Shown piece by piece: positions 43,695-52,473 of a stretch of 64,000 nt of DNA. Origin of the DNA: Treponema sp. J25 (GTDB lineage Bacteria > Spirochaetota > Spirochaetia > Treponematales > Breznakiellaceae); NCBI RefSeq assembly GCF_004343725.1, contig NZ_PTQW01000013.1, forward strand, positions 124,001-188,000, given 5' to 3'. Position 1 is the first letter of the stretch. Every line of letters begins with the position of its first letter. The position numbers were made by a program, and so were the translations under genes. Below the pieces are notes generated by a model. The model was not told the DNA's origin. It saw only the letters and a list, made by a program, of their open reading frames with translations, and ran no database searches.

Positions 43695-44393
43695 ATGATT
43701 TATCTCGTGGAAGACAATCCGCAGATTCGAGAAGTGGTCAGTGAGTACTTAAAAATAAAAGAGTATCAGGTCCGGGAATTCGAGGGGGTCTCGGGGGTTC
43801 TAGAATCGATGCAACAGCACCGGCCAGACCTTTGTATTCTTGATGTGGCCCTTCCTGATGGCAATGGATTTGCCTTGGCAAAAGCGATACGGCAACAATA
43901 TCCAGGGGTGCCTTTTATTTTTCTTACTGCCCGGGAAAGTGAATCCGACAGGATCCTTGGTTTTGAAATTGGCGCTGACGATTATGTGGTAAAACCCTTT
44001 TCACCCCGGGAACTGGTCTTACGGGTAGAAGCGATACTTCGGCGTTCTCAATCTCAGAAAGGGAATCAGGGAGCCCGTACCCGCTGGTATCTGGAAAGCG
44101 ATGTTCTGGAAATTGATGAGGTTAGCCAAAAGGTGTTGATAAATGGCTCGGAGTGTCTTCTTACCAGTGCGGAGTGGAAAATCCTTTCTTATTTGGGCCG
44201 GCATCCTGGCCAGGTGTTTTCCCGGGAGCAGCTCTTGGGGGCCTGCCTTGAGTATTATTATACGGGCTCGGAACGAACAATCGATACCCATATCAAAAAT
44301 ATTCGGCACAAATTGGGAAAAGAAGGATGGATAGAAACTCGCCGGGGCTTTGGGTATCGCTTTGCCGGTAAGGTGGCGGACTCCTCTCAATGA
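43695..44393 (+). CDS. Response regulator, OmpR/PhoB type
   Basis: A 232-residue regulator. The receiver domain (1-120) has the acidic pair in LVEDNPQIREV, the phosphorylation aspartate in CILDVALPDGNG (about residue 52), the conserved threonine in FLTARES and lysine in VVKPFSPREL. The C-terminal winged helix-turn-helix (130-228) includes LTSAEWKILSYLGRHPGQVFSREQLL and RTIDTHIKNIRHKLG. Its target genes are unknown. It overlaps the kinase gene by four bases (ATGA). The ribosome site is weak. Confidence 0.94.
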   Translation: MIYLVEDNPQIREVVSEYLKIKEYQVREFEGVSGVLESMQQHRPDLCILDVALPDGNGFALAKAIRQQYPGVPFIFLTARESESDRILGFEIGADDYVVKPFSPRELVLRVEAILRRSQSQKGNQGARTRWYLESDVLEIDEVSQKVLINGSECLLTSAEWKILSYLGRHPGQVFSREQLLGACLEYYYTGSERTIDTHIKNIRHKLGKEGWIETRRGFGYRFAGKVADSSQ

Positions 44394-45814
44394 AAAGGTT
44401 CTCTTTTAAACTCAGTGGTAGGATTTTTCAAAGGGTTCCCCGCTTAAAAGGCAAGAGTCTGTTCATTCAAACCTTGTTGGGTTTTTCCGTTGCCAGCCTT
44501 ATGGTACTGGGACTTTTTACCCTCCTGCTTTCCTGGGGGATTTCTTCCTCCGTAAAAGGATGGAACGAATCGGTAAATGCCTCCATTCGACGGGATACCC
44601 GGGACCTTCTCGAAAACCTATATCGTACTAAGGGCCTTCTTACAACGGTAGATATCGAACATGCGGTAGCACCACTTATCAATCCAAATATTTACCTCTA
44701 TGTAGAAGATGCCCTAGGAAATCTTTTATACCTCTATCGGCAAGGTGAGCAAATACGGCCAGGTTCAGATCCGGGACAGGGGAAGAATTTCTTACGCCGT
44801 CACGGAAATACTGTTACGCTTGAAACCCTCGATATTCAGGGAAAGATTGTCGCCCGTTTTGCCGCTGGGACCTTTGGGTTTAATGCATCTGAATCGAATG
44901 CCCGTTTTTTATCTACCCTGACCCAAACCCTCTGGATAGGATTGGGAATATCTCTTGGGATATCTCTGGGTATCGCCTATGGTTTTTCAAGAATCCTGGC
45001 CCGTCAGGGGCGTATTGTGGCCCAGGGGTTAATTGCGATCAAAGCAGGCAAGCGGGATGTTACTTTCCCTGCTGATCTGGTAGAGGAACTCCATACAATT
45101 GCCCAAACGGCTCAGCAACTACAAGAGCGGTTAACCAGGGAAGAGGACCTCCGTAAGCAATGGACCGCTGATATTGCCCATGACCTGCGAACCCCTCTTA
45201 GTAGTTTACGCGGCCAGTTAGAAGGGATTATTGATGGGGTATTACCTGTAAGTAACGAACGGCTCTCCCATCTTTACCATGAAGTATTGCGGCTCCAGCA
45301 ATTGGTTCAGGATCTTGCAGAGCTGAGCCGGATAGAGGCTCCTGAATTTAAGCCCCAGTACCACACCATTCACTGTGAATCCCTTTTTTCCGAACTTCTT
45401 TCCCGCTTTGATATTCCTGCCCGCGAAAGGGGTTTTACTCTTACCGGAAAATGGGACCTTCCTTCTTTTGAAGGGGATGAAAAACTTCTTCTTCGTGCTT
45501 TAAGTAATCTTGTACATAATGCCCTTCTCTATGGTACGCCGGGACTACTTCAGCTATTTTTTACTAAAGAAAAGGAGGGAATTTCTATTTCCGTTTGTAA
45601 TCAGGGGACTATCGCAGAGGAGCATATTCCATACCTTTTTCAACGTTCTTACCGGGCCGATGCCGCCCGGAGAACTGAAGGTTCCGGTTTGGGGCTTGCG
45701 ATTGTAAAGGCTGTGGCGCAAGCCCATGGAGGAACCGTGGAATTTAAAAATACTCCCCAAGGAACCAGTGTGTTTACCCTCTATCTTCACAAAAAAAACA
45801 CAGAATCTCCCTAA
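44390..45814 (+). CDS. Sensor histidine kinase
   Basis: A 474-residue kinase. Membrane helices lie at about 23-47 and 178-202, with a 130-residue periplasmic part between them. A HAMP-like region and coiled coil follow, then the H box DIAHDLRTPLSSLRGQLEG (about residue 260), N box LSNLVHNALLYG and G2 box GSGLGLAIVKAVAQAHGG. It is the cognate kinase of the overlapping response regulator. The arrangement resembles BaeS/EnvZ-type envelope sensors, but the stimulus is unknown. Confidence 0.94.
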   Translation: MKRFSFKLSGRIFQRVPRLKGKSLFIQTLLGFSVASLMVLGLFTLLLSWGISSSVKGWNESVNASIRRDTRDLLENLYRTKGLLTTVDIEHAVAPLINPNIYLYVEDALGNLLYLYRQGEQIRPGSDPGQGKNFLRRHGNTVTLETLDIQGKIVARFAAGTFGFNASESNARFLSTLTQTLWIGLGISLGISLGIAYGFSRILARQGRIVAQGLIAIKAGKRDVTFPADLVEELHTIAQTAQQLQERLTREEDLRKQWTADIAHDLRTPLSSLRGQLEGIIDGVLPVSNERLSHLYHEVLRLQQLVQDLAELSRIEAPEFKPQYHTIHCESLFSELLSRFDIPARERGFTLTGKWDLPSFEGDEKLLLRALSNLVHNALLYGTPGLLQLFFTKEKEGISISVCNQGTIAEEHIPYLFQRSYRADAARRTEGSGLGLAIVKAVAQAHGGTVEFKNTPQGTSVFTLYLHKKNTESP

Positions 45815-45903
45815 AAATTTGCATAAGCAGATAATACAATTAACATGAAAAGCCAAACAGGGCGATTTTTATACAGCCTTGTTAATTTTGGGGAGGTGCT
45901 GAT

Positions 45904-46785
45904 ATGCCAGCAAAGAAAAAGGGCGTGGCTTCAAAACTACGGTTGGGAATTCAACTCATGTTTTTGCTTCTTATTACGCTTATTAGCGTGAACCATGGAT
46001 TGTCTGAAACGGGAATCCAAATTCCCTTTATAGGTAATCCATCGTTACATGGGATTTGTCCCTTTGGTGGAGTGGTGTCTCTCTATCAACTTGTTACCAC
46101 GGGGAGTCTTGTACAAAAAGTACATGAAGCTTCAGTAGTGCTCATGGCTCTTGTGTTCTTCCTGGCTGTTCTTTTTGGTCCCGTATTTTGTGGCTGGGTA
46201 TGTCCCATGGGGACGGTGCAGGAACTTATCGGTAAACTGGGAAAAAAGCTCTTTAAGAAACGGTATAATCATTTTGTTCCCTCTCGTCTGGATGGTTACC
46301 TCCGGTTCTTACGGTACGGCGTATTGGTGTGGGTTGTGTATGTTACGGCCACTTCCATGAAACTGGTGTTTTCTGATGTGGATCCCTATTACGCTCTTTT
46401 TAACTTCTGGACCGGTGAAGTGCCCCTTACGGCGTTGATTATCCTGGGGCTTACTTTAATAGCCTCTCTTTTTATTGAACGGCCCTTCTGTAAGTATGCC
46501 TGTCCCTACGGCGCCCTCCTGGGAATTTTTAATATCTTCCGTATTTTTGGAATTAAACGGAATCAGAATACCTGTATTAACTGTAAGGCCTGCGATCGGG
46601 CATGTCCCATGAACATATCTGTTTCTACGAGTACAACCGTTCGTCACCATCAGTGTATTACCTGTCTTCAGTGCACCTCTGAAACGGCCTGTCCTGTGCC
46701 TGCTACGGTAGAACTTATGGCAGGGAATTTTTCTTTAGAAGCCAAGGGGGCGCAAAAAGTGTCCACAGAAGGGGGTGCCCAATGA
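45904..46785 (+). CDS. 4Fe-4S membrane protein (NapH/CcoG-like)
   Basis: A 293-residue membrane protein with about five hydrophobic segments and several cysteine motifs. Polyferredoxin-type membrane motifs are GPVFCGWVCPMGTVQE (about residues 95-110) and PFCKYACPYGALLG (about 196-209). Two ferredoxin-like clusters follow: CINCKACDRACPMNIS and CITCLQCTSETACPVPA. Such proteins pass electrons across or along the membrane (NapH, NosR, RnfB-like groups); donor and acceptor are unknown. GGGGAGG precedes the ATG. The next gene overlaps by four bases, so the pair is a functional unit. Confidence 0.9.
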   Translation: MPAKKKGVASKLRLGIQLMFLLLITLISVNHGLSETGIQIPFIGNPSLHGICPFGGVVSLYQLVTTGSLVQKVHEASVVLMALVFFLAVLFGPVFCGWVCPMGTVQELIGKLGKKLFKKRYNHFVPSRLDGYLRFLRYGVLVWVVYVTATSMKLVFSDVDPYYALFNFWTGEVPLTALIILGLTLIASLFIERPFCKYACPYGALLGIFNIFRIFGIKRNQNTCINCKACDRACPMNISVSTSTTVRHHQCITCLQCTSETACPVPATVELMAGNFSLEAKGAQKVSTEGGAQ

Positions 46786-47720
46786 AGGTTTTTGTAAAAT
46801 CATACGTGTTGGTGGGAATTATAGTTGGAACCCTAGTAATCGGTATAGGAGGGGCTAAAGCCCTCGGGTGGTGGATTACGGCTTCGCAAAAGGTGGCCAA
46901 GAAGATCACCACCGGGGATTTTGCGGGAATGAGTGACCCCGCGGATCTTCGAGGATCCTATACCTTTGCGGATATGGAAAAAAATTATGGGGTCCCTGTT
47001 TCTGTTCTTGCCCAGGCTTTTGGATATACCGATGTGCCTGATCCTTCTCTCATTAAAGCAAAGGATATTGAAGGCCGCTATGGAACCATGGGAGATAAGG
47101 AAATTGGTACCGATTCGGTGCGGCTCTTTGTTGCCCTGTATACGGGTATCCCGTACACTCCAAAAGAAGAAAGTACCGGTATCCTGGATACGGCGATAAA
47201 GGTGCTCCGGGACTTAAGTAAGCTTACGGATGAACAAATAGCCCAGCTACAACCCCGCCTGGTGGTTACCCAGGAGCAGAACACTGAATCGCCCGCCTCT
47301 GCGAGCGATCCAAAGGTTCCTGAAACTAAAACGTCCGATTCAGGAGAAACGGGGGTCCCTCAGAAAGTGCCTGCGGCAACCACCAATGTTGACCAAACTC
47401 AACCGGTTGCGGCCACCAAAGGAACGGGTTCGGATGGACAAAGTGTATCTTCTACTGCAGTATCGAATTCCCAGACTCAGCGAACCTCCCCTGCTACCGA
47501 AGCAACCCATACACCCCTTCCCCAGACAAGCTCAGAAAATCTTATTCGGGGAAAAACTACCTTTGCAGAGGTTTTAGCCTGGGGTGTTTCAAAAGCTCAA
47601 ATAGAGCAGGTGTTGGGTAAACCGATGCCACCCGAACAAACGGTTATTCGGGATTGGTGCCTTGCGGAAGGACTGGAATTCAGTACTGTCCGGGATGCGC
47701 TACAAAAATTAAAACCTTAG
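46782..47720 (+). CDS. Membrane-anchored repeat protein paired with the 4Fe-4S protein
   Basis: A 312-residue protein with one N-terminal membrane helix (7-29) and two copies of a small helical motif: RGSYTFADMEKNYGVPVSVL (about 57-76) and RGKTTFAEVLAWGVSKAQIE (about 252-271). Each copy is followed by a Gly/Pro-rich turn and a second short helix region. Between them lies about 100 residues rich in Thr, Ser, Pro and Gln. I know the motif only as a recurrent partner of membrane ferredoxin proteins; no reaction is known to me. It overlaps the 4Fe-4S gene by four bases and is followed by a terminator. Confidence 0.72.
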   Translation: MKVFVKSYVLVGIIVGTLVIGIGGAKALGWWITASQKVAKKITTGDFAGMSDPADLRGSYTFADMEKNYGVPVSVLAQAFGYTDVPDPSLIKAKDIEGRYGTMGDKEIGTDSVRLFVALYTGIPYTPKEESTGILDTAIKVLRDLSKLTDEQIAQLQPRLVVTQEQNTESPASASDPKVPETKTSDSGETGVPQKVPAATTNVDQTQPVAATKGTGSDGQSVSSTAVSNSQTQRTSPATEATHTPLPQTSSENLIRGKTTFAEVLAWGVSKAQIEQVLGKPMPPEQTVIRDWCLAEGLEFSTVRDALQKLKP

Positions 47721-47782
47721 GGAAGGGAAAGACTGGGTTTTATCTTTAAAATAACTTAATAACTTACATTACTCCCATGTAA

Positions 47783-47815
47783 CCCCAGGGCGTTTGTGCC
47801 GCTGGGGATTTTCTT
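47783..47815 (+). terminator. Terminator after the 4Fe-4S pair
   Basis: Stem CCCCAGGGC/GCC-CTGGGG (47783-47791 with 47798-47807, one bulged G) followed by a T-rich run. The remaining bases up to the MFS gene (about 165) hold an extended -10-like TGTGATACA at 47932-47940 and GGAGG before the start. Confidence 0.75.
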
Positions 47816-47979
47816 AATGGGACGATTCTTTGAAGAAGGGCCCCCGTTAAAGTGAAAGAGTCCTTTTTGTGTCTTGTTGCCGCCGCTGGGGTGTTTATCT
47901 GGGTGGTTTGTATAGAAAAACATAAAAAACCTGTGATACAGTTACACAACGTATTTCCTAATTTTGTGGAGGACCTATC

Positions 47980-49206
47980 ATGAAATCAGAGAAAGAACCC
48001 ATATTAGACAAGAAAATGGCGATTCTGTTTATAGTTCTTTTCGGCGTGATAAGCCTTTTTGCGGATATGAACTATGAGGGTGGCCGCAGTGTGGTGGGCC
48101 AGTACCTTAAACTCCTGGGAACCAGTGCCTTTGCCCTGGGGCTTGCGGCGGGCCTTGGAGAATTTGTGGGATATGCCCTCCGGTTTGTCTCTGGTTCTAT
48201 CGCCGATAAAACAAGGAAATACTGGCTTTTAATCATCCTGGGGTATACCATCGGCCTTACCTCTCTTCCTATGATGGCCTTTTTTAGTGGCTGGCAACTG
48301 GCTATTATCTTCCTTTTTTTAGAGAGGGTAGGCAAGGCCATTCGTAAGCCCGCGGTAGATGCGGTGCTTTCCTTTGCCTCTAAACAGACCGGCAGTGGTT
48401 TCGGGTTTGGACTCCACGAAGCCATGGACCAGTTAGGGGCTTTCCTGGGGCCAGCCCTTTTTTCTCTTCTTTTGTTTACCACAAAAAACGGAGAGTCCCT
48501 AGCGGGATACCGAAAAGGGCTACTCCTATTGTTTATTCCGGCGGGTATTGCGGTAGGAACCGCCATAGTGGCCCGTTTTTTGTTCCCCCATCCTCAAAAA
48601 TTTGAATTAAAAACGGTCCGATCCGTCTTAGGGACAACCGGTTACAGTCGGGAATACTGGATTATTGTGGCGGCGGCGGCCCTCTTAGCTATGGGAATCA
48701 CCGACTTTCCCCTTATTGGGCTTCACCTTAAAAAGACGAATGGTTTTGTGGAAGAGGCCATACCTCTTTTGTATGCCGGGGCCATGGCAGTGGATGCGGC
48801 GGCGGCCATCGTGTTTGGGTTCCTCTATGATCGTTTTGGATTGAAAGCCCTTTTAGGGCTCTTTGTGGTAGAAGTGTTTACCGCTCCTCTTATTTTTATG
48901 GGGAATATTCCGCTTATTCTGGCAGGTATGGTGTTGTGGGGAATCAGTGTGGGAACCCAGGAATCGATTCTGAGGGCCGCCATTGGCGATTGGGTTGATG
49001 AATCGGTTCGAGGGAGGGCGTATGGGCTCTTTCATACGGTGTTTGGATTTTTCTGGTTTGTGGGAAGCGCCATTATTGGGGTCTTCTATGACCTCTGGGG
49101 TGCCTTACCACTGGTGATTTTCTCGGTGATAACCCAACTGGGGGCCCTGGTGTTGTTCAGTATGTTGTTAGTGTATAGGAAAAAAAACCAGGGAGCAGGA
49201 AAATAA
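47980..49206 (+). CDS. MFS transporter
   Basis: A 408-residue membrane protein with 11-12 hydrophobic segments and the major-facilitator loop pattern: a motif A-like GSIADKTRKYW (between helices 2 and 3) and a second-half counterpart FGFLYDRFGLKALLG. ERVGKAIRKPAVDAVLSFA and ESILRAAIGDWVDESVRGRAYG are conserved in a group of uncharacterised bacterial MFS proteins. I cannot assign the substrate. GGAGG precedes the ATG. It is probably monocistronic; the next gene is convergent. Confidence 0.9.
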   Translation: MKSEKEPILDKKMAILFIVLFGVISLFADMNYEGGRSVVGQYLKLLGTSAFALGLAAGLGEFVGYALRFVSGSIADKTRKYWLLIILGYTIGLTSLPMMAFFSGWQLAIIFLFLERVGKAIRKPAVDAVLSFASKQTGSGFGFGLHEAMDQLGAFLGPALFSLLLFTTKNGESLAGYRKGLLLLFIPAGIAVGTAIVARFLFPHPQKFELKTVRSVLGTTGYSREYWIIVAAAALLAMGITDFPLIGLHLKKTNGFVEEAIPLLYAGAMAVDAAAAIVFGFLYDRFGLKALLGLFVVEVFTAPLIFMGNIPLILAGMVLWGISVGTQESILRAAIGDWVDESVRGRAYGLFHTVFGFFWFVGSAIIGVFYDLWGALPLVIFSVITQLGALVLFSMLLVYRKKNQGAGK

Positions 49207-49219
49207 TCCTCCTTCCATA

Positions 49220-49269
49220 GACGGGGCCGCGACTGGCCCCGTCCTAGGCTCTGAGGGCCCGCCGGCCCT
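49220..49269. repeat. Two GC-rich hairpins between convergent genes
   Basis: GACGGGGCC/GGCCCCGTC (49220-49228 with 49235-49243, loop 6) and AGGGCC/GGCCCT (49254-49259 with 49264-49269, loop 4). Neither is followed by a T-run on either strand, so they are not standard terminators. They may still block transcription from the MFS and acyl-CoA synthetase genes. Confidence 0.5.
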
Positions 49270-49334
49270 TACGGAAAAAGAGCCAGGGCTGAGCGCCTTT
49301 GGGGCTTGAGGATCATGGCTAACACTCTCCGTAG

Positions 49335-51044
49335 TTATTGGCGGACGGTGTTCCGTTTTATCTTTTTGGTGGTGGTCATTTCCATAGGTTCATCTATAAT
49401 TGTAAGCCGTTCAATTCTTTGATAGGGTAAAAGCCTGCCATTAACTTCTGCGATAATTTCTTCTATCCGTTTTTTTATGTCTGCTTTTGGTCGCAATCCT
49501 CCCTGTTCGTCTTTGAAAGCTTCCTGATTGGGATACACCAGGGCTTCGATTTTTTCTATCTTCATTTTTCCATCCGCCATATACCCTCGTACCAGAATTT
49601 GTTCGATTTCAGGATAGAGTTGAAATTCGTTTTCTATCTCTTCGGGGTATACGTTTTTACCCCCTTCGGTGACAATGAGGTTTTTAGCTCGACCTGTCAG
49701 ATACAGGTAGTTTTCCCGATCGAGATACCCCACATCCCCTGTTTTAAGGTAGCCATCGTCGGTAAAAACAGCCCTGGTTTCGTCGGGCATTTTGTAATAC
49801 CCCTGCATAACCATGGGCCCTTTTACGATGATTTCTCCCACCCCGCGGGCATCGGGATTAAGAATTTTCATATCCACCTGGGGAAGCACCTTTCCTACAC
49901 TCGTCTCTTTGTAATGCTCTTTAGGGTTTAACGTAAGAATAGGACTTGTTTCGGTAAGCCCATAACCCTGGATAAAATCGATACCAAGCTGGTTGTATTG
50001 ACGAAACACCGCTGGTGCAAGGGGCCCGCCGCCGGAGATACAGATTCGTATTGAAGAAAGCGAAGCCTTTTCCAGGATTGAGTGGAACATTTTCTTACCT
50101 GGATTCACCTTAAATAGTTTTTTAATAAAACCGCTTATGGCCATCATGCTTCGAATAAGAAGATACACCAGAAGCCCCTTTTCTCGAATACCTTTCATTA
50201 TCCCCTTGAGTACCGCATTAAACAGCATGGGTACCCCGAGGAACATGGTTACCTGGGCTTCTTTAAGTTCTTTAAGAATTGCTTTGGTTACGATCCGTTT
50301 TCCAAACACTACCTCTGCTCCGACGGAAATCGCTTCGATAAAAACCGCCAGCATGGTGTACGAATGATGGATCGGCAGAAGAGCATAAAATACATCGGTA
50401 GGATAAATGGTAAGATGACTTTGGGCGAGGTAGCAATCGGATACAAGGTTCTTATGGGTAAGCATCACCCCCTTGGGGTTCCCGGTTGTCCCGGATGTAA
50501 AAAGGATGGCCGCCAGGTCCTCTTCCTTAGTTTGAGGAAGGGTATTGTCGGGACCATCAAGATCGTAGATATACGTACCGATTCCTTTCTTAAGGGAAAC
50601 AATTTCCCGGAGAAGGCCGGATTTTTCGGCAAAATAGGGATATTTTTCTTCATCTACAAAAAGAATTTGAACATCCGCGGTCCGCAAAAGTAGTTCTATT
50701 TCTTCCTGTTTCAGTTGATAATCGATAGGAACCACCACGGCCCCGGCGAACAAAATCCCTAAGTAAGCTATGGCCCATTCGGGGCTATTCTTCCCCGTCA
50801 CTCCTACGGTGGAACCCTTATGAATCCCCTTGCTTGCAAGCCATCGGGCTACGGCTTCTATTTTTTTTAAGGCCTCGGCATAGCTTAAGCTTATTCGATC
50901 CGGTTCATATACGGTAAAGCAGGGTCGCTCCCCATACCGGCTACAGGTAATCCGAAACATCTCAGGAAGGGTTGGCCACTGGCCTGAAAAAAAAGTGCCC
51001 CGATAGTCGTCAAGAAATGCCCAGGGGGTGGTTGTGGTTTTCAT
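49335..51044 (-). CDS. Long-chain acyl-CoA synthetase (AMP-binding family)
   Basis: A 569-residue adenylate-forming enzyme that would activate fatty acids to acyl-CoA. Motifs: P-loop FTSGTTGNPKGVMLTHKN (about residue 185), YGLTETSPILTLN (about 365), DGYLKTGDVGYLDRENYLYL (about 425) and RAKNLIVTEGGKNVYPEEIE (about 450), with the catalytic lysine region near the C-terminus (MTTTKKIKRNTV). The C-terminal part is somewhat longer than in acetate-type ligases, as in FadD-like proteins. AGAGG precedes the ATG. Divergent from the lipoprotein gene. Confidence 0.92.
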   Translation of the reverse strand: MKTTTTPWAFLDDYRGTFFSGQWPTLPEMFRITCSRYGERPCFTVYEPDRISLSYAEALKKIEAVARWLASKGIHKGSTVGVTGKNSPEWAIAYLGILFAGAVVVPIDYQLKQEEIELLLRTADVQILFVDEEKYPYFAEKSGLLREIVSLKKGIGTYIYDLDGPDNTLPQTKEEDLAAILFTSGTTGNPKGVMLTHKNLVSDCYLAQSHLTIYPTDVFYALLPIHHSYTMLAVFIEAISVGAEVVFGKRIVTKAILKELKEAQVTMFLGVPMLFNAVLKGIMKGIREKGLLVYLLIRSMMAISGFIKKLFKVNPGKKMFHSILEKASLSSIRICISGGGPLAPAVFRQYNQLGIDFIQGYGLTETSPILTLNPKEHYKETSVGKVLPQVDMKILNPDARGVGEIIVKGPMVMQGYYKMPDETRAVFTDDGYLKTGDVGYLDRENYLYLTGRAKNLIVTEGGKNVYPEEIENEFQLYPEIEQILVRGYMADGKMKIEKIEALVYPNQEAFKDEQGGLRPKADIKKRIEEIIAEVNGRLLPYQRIERLTIIDEPMEMTTTKKIKRNTVRQ

Positions 51045-51112
51045 AGATGTACCTCTATTAGGTTGATTTTTTTGATTATAGGGGGAATTTGAGTAAAAAA
51101 GAAGGGGGTTCT

Positions 51113-51140
51113 TTGTACAATTTTTGTCCCCTGTGATACA
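51113..51140 (+). promoter_or_regulatory. Promoter of the lipoprotein gene, near-leaderless
   Basis: TTGTAC (51113-51118), 16 bases, extended -10 TGTGATACA (-10 hexamer 51135-51140). The ATG at 51150 is 9 bases past it, so the transcript would have a leader of about 0-3 bases. No Shine-Dalgarno is seen. Confidence 0.5.
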
Positions 51141-51149
51141 TTGAAAGCT

Positions 51150-51839
51150 ATGAAGAATAGAACTTTATTTTTAGTCTGGCTAGGTGCTCTTGTTTTTTGG
51201 TCCTGTGCGGATGGGCGCCTTGCGGTTAAGCTGGATTCTCCCCAGGCCGCTACCATCCAGTTTTCCTTTGCCCTGGGAGAAAAAACACTCAATCTTATTC
51301 GGAACCTTTCTGGAAACCCTAATTTAGGAATTGATAACCGACCTATTGAGGAAGGGCTTAAGGACTTGCCGGGTGTGGAAAGGGTGTCGCTGAAAAGTGT
51401 ATCTCCCTCTGCTCTTGAAGGGACCCTCCAGATGAATAATATTCCCCTTTTCTTGAATCGGATCCCCGTGGGAACGGTTTCTTTTCTTTCTTCGGGAGGG
51501 GGAACCCTGGAATTGCAGTTTTCTCGAAACCATCGGGAAGCCCTGCTTGCCCTGTTTTCTCCGGATGTCCGAGACTATCTTGATGCCCTTATGGCCCCTG
51601 TGATGACGGGAGAACGGCTGTCTCGAAAGGAATACCTCTCGCTCCTGGAATCGGTGTATGGCGTTGCCCTGCGACGGGAAATTGAGCAGAGTCGATTACG
51701 GGTTAGTTGCACCGTCCCGGGGACTATTACGACCATCACGGGAGGCACCAGCGATGGAAAGGTGGGTAATTTCTCTTTATCTGTTATAGATTTTCTGGTG
51801 CTCGAACAACCGGTTGTTCTGAGGCTTAGCTGGAAGTAA
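51150..51839 (+). CDS. Lipoprotein of unknown function
   Basis: A 229-residue exported protein. The signal peptide ends GALVFWSC with Cys19 as the likely lipidation site, a lipobox accepted in spirochaetes though not by the strict E. coli rule. The mature part has no domain I recognise; it looks like an alpha/beta fold with repeated hydrophobic strands (VERVSLKSVS, VGTVSFLSSGGGTLELQFS). I choose the ATG at 51150; a TTG at 51141 lies directly against the -10 box. It stands alone between the acyl-CoA synthetase and the hydrogenase operon. Confidence 0.75.
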   Translation: MKNRTLFLVWLGALVFWSCADGRLAVKLDSPQAATIQFSFALGEKTLNLIRNLSGNPNLGIDNRPIEEGLKDLPGVERVSLKSVSPSALEGTLQMNNIPLFLNRIPVGTVSFLSSGGGTLELQFSRNHREALLALFSPDVRDYLDALMAPVMTGERLSRKEYLSLLESVYGVALRREIEQSRLRVSCTVPGTITTITGGTSDGKVGNFSLSVIDFLVLEQPVVLRLSWK

Positions 51840-51895
51840 GCCTTTTCTAACATAATGATAAAAATATATAGATAAAAATTGAAATAGAAGGGTGC

Positions 51896-51940
51896 TTGTC
51901 TAATTTTTTATAGTATTATAGAATACCCCTGTATTAATAC
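51896..51940 (+). promoter_or_regulatory. Hydrogenase operon promoter with repeated GTATT/AATAC operator-like sites
   Basis: TTGTCT (51896-51901), 17 bases, TAGAAT (51919-51924). GTATT at 51913 and AATAC at 51922 form an inverted repeat over the -10 box; a second, GTATTAATAC (51931-51940), lies on the expected transcript start. Half-sites start at 51913, 51922 and 51931, nine bases apart. A dimeric regulator binding here would block or tune the promoter. No known regulator consensus (for example Rex) is matched. Confidence 0.55.
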
Positions 51941-51975
51941 GATATTTTTTTATCTATTTGTTAGGGGGTTGTTTC

Positions 51976-52470
51976 ATGGCACAGGTAGGCGCCACCGTAA
52001 CGCGGGACATAGAGTTCCCTCCGGAACTTACCGCTTTTATCGATGAATGGAAGGTAAAACCGGGCAGTCTCATCATGATTCTCCATAAGATCCAAGAAAC
52101 CTTTGGATATATTCCCCGACCAGCGGCCGAGAAGGTTTCAAAGGTAACCGGGATACCCCTTGCCCGGATCTATGGGGTAATAACCTTTTACCATTTCTTT
52201 AAAACGACGAAGCCGGGGAAATACAAGATCTCCGTATGTCTGGGAACAGCCTGCTACCTGAAGGGTGGGCAGGAACTTATCGAAGAGGCCCGGAATATCC
52301 TGAGCCTCTCTGAGGGGGGAGTGACGGAAGACGGTCTTTTTTCCATCGATCCGGTCCGCTGTGTTGGTTGTTGCGGCCTTGCGCCGGTCATTACCATTGG
52401 AAATGATGTATATGGTAAGGTAACAAAGGATCAGCTACCTGACATCATTGCCAAGTATCAAAATGCGTAA
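51976..52470 (+). CDS. hndA: NAD-linked [FeFe]-hydrogenase subunit HndA (NuoE-like)
   Basis: A 164-residue thioredoxin-like [2Fe-2S] protein of the NuoE/24-kDa family. The four cluster cysteines lie in CLGTACYLKGG (about residues 92-97) and CVGCCGLAPV (about 132-136). PPELTAFIDEWK and LIMILHKIQETFGYIP mark the helical N-terminal domain, and ARIYGVITFYHFF is a typical family stretch. It passes electrons between the flavin subunit and the hydrogenase. GGGGG precedes the ATG at 51976. It is the first gene of the operon hndA-ATPase-hndB-hndC-hndD. Confidence 0.94.
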   Translation: MAQVGATVTRDIEFPPELTAFIDEWKVKPGSLIMILHKIQETFGYIPRPAAEKVSKVTGIPLARIYGVITFYHFFKTTKPGKYKISVCLGTACYLKGGQELIEEARNILSLSEGGVTEDGLFSIDPVRCVGCCGLAPVITIGNDVYGKVTKDQLPDIIAKYQNA

Positions 52471-52473
52471 CCG

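Noticed and set aside
43694-43699. TATGAT as a -10 box for the OmpR-type regulator
   Set aside because: It overlaps the start codon itself, so a transcript beginning seven bases later would lack the start. The gene is not counted as leaderless.
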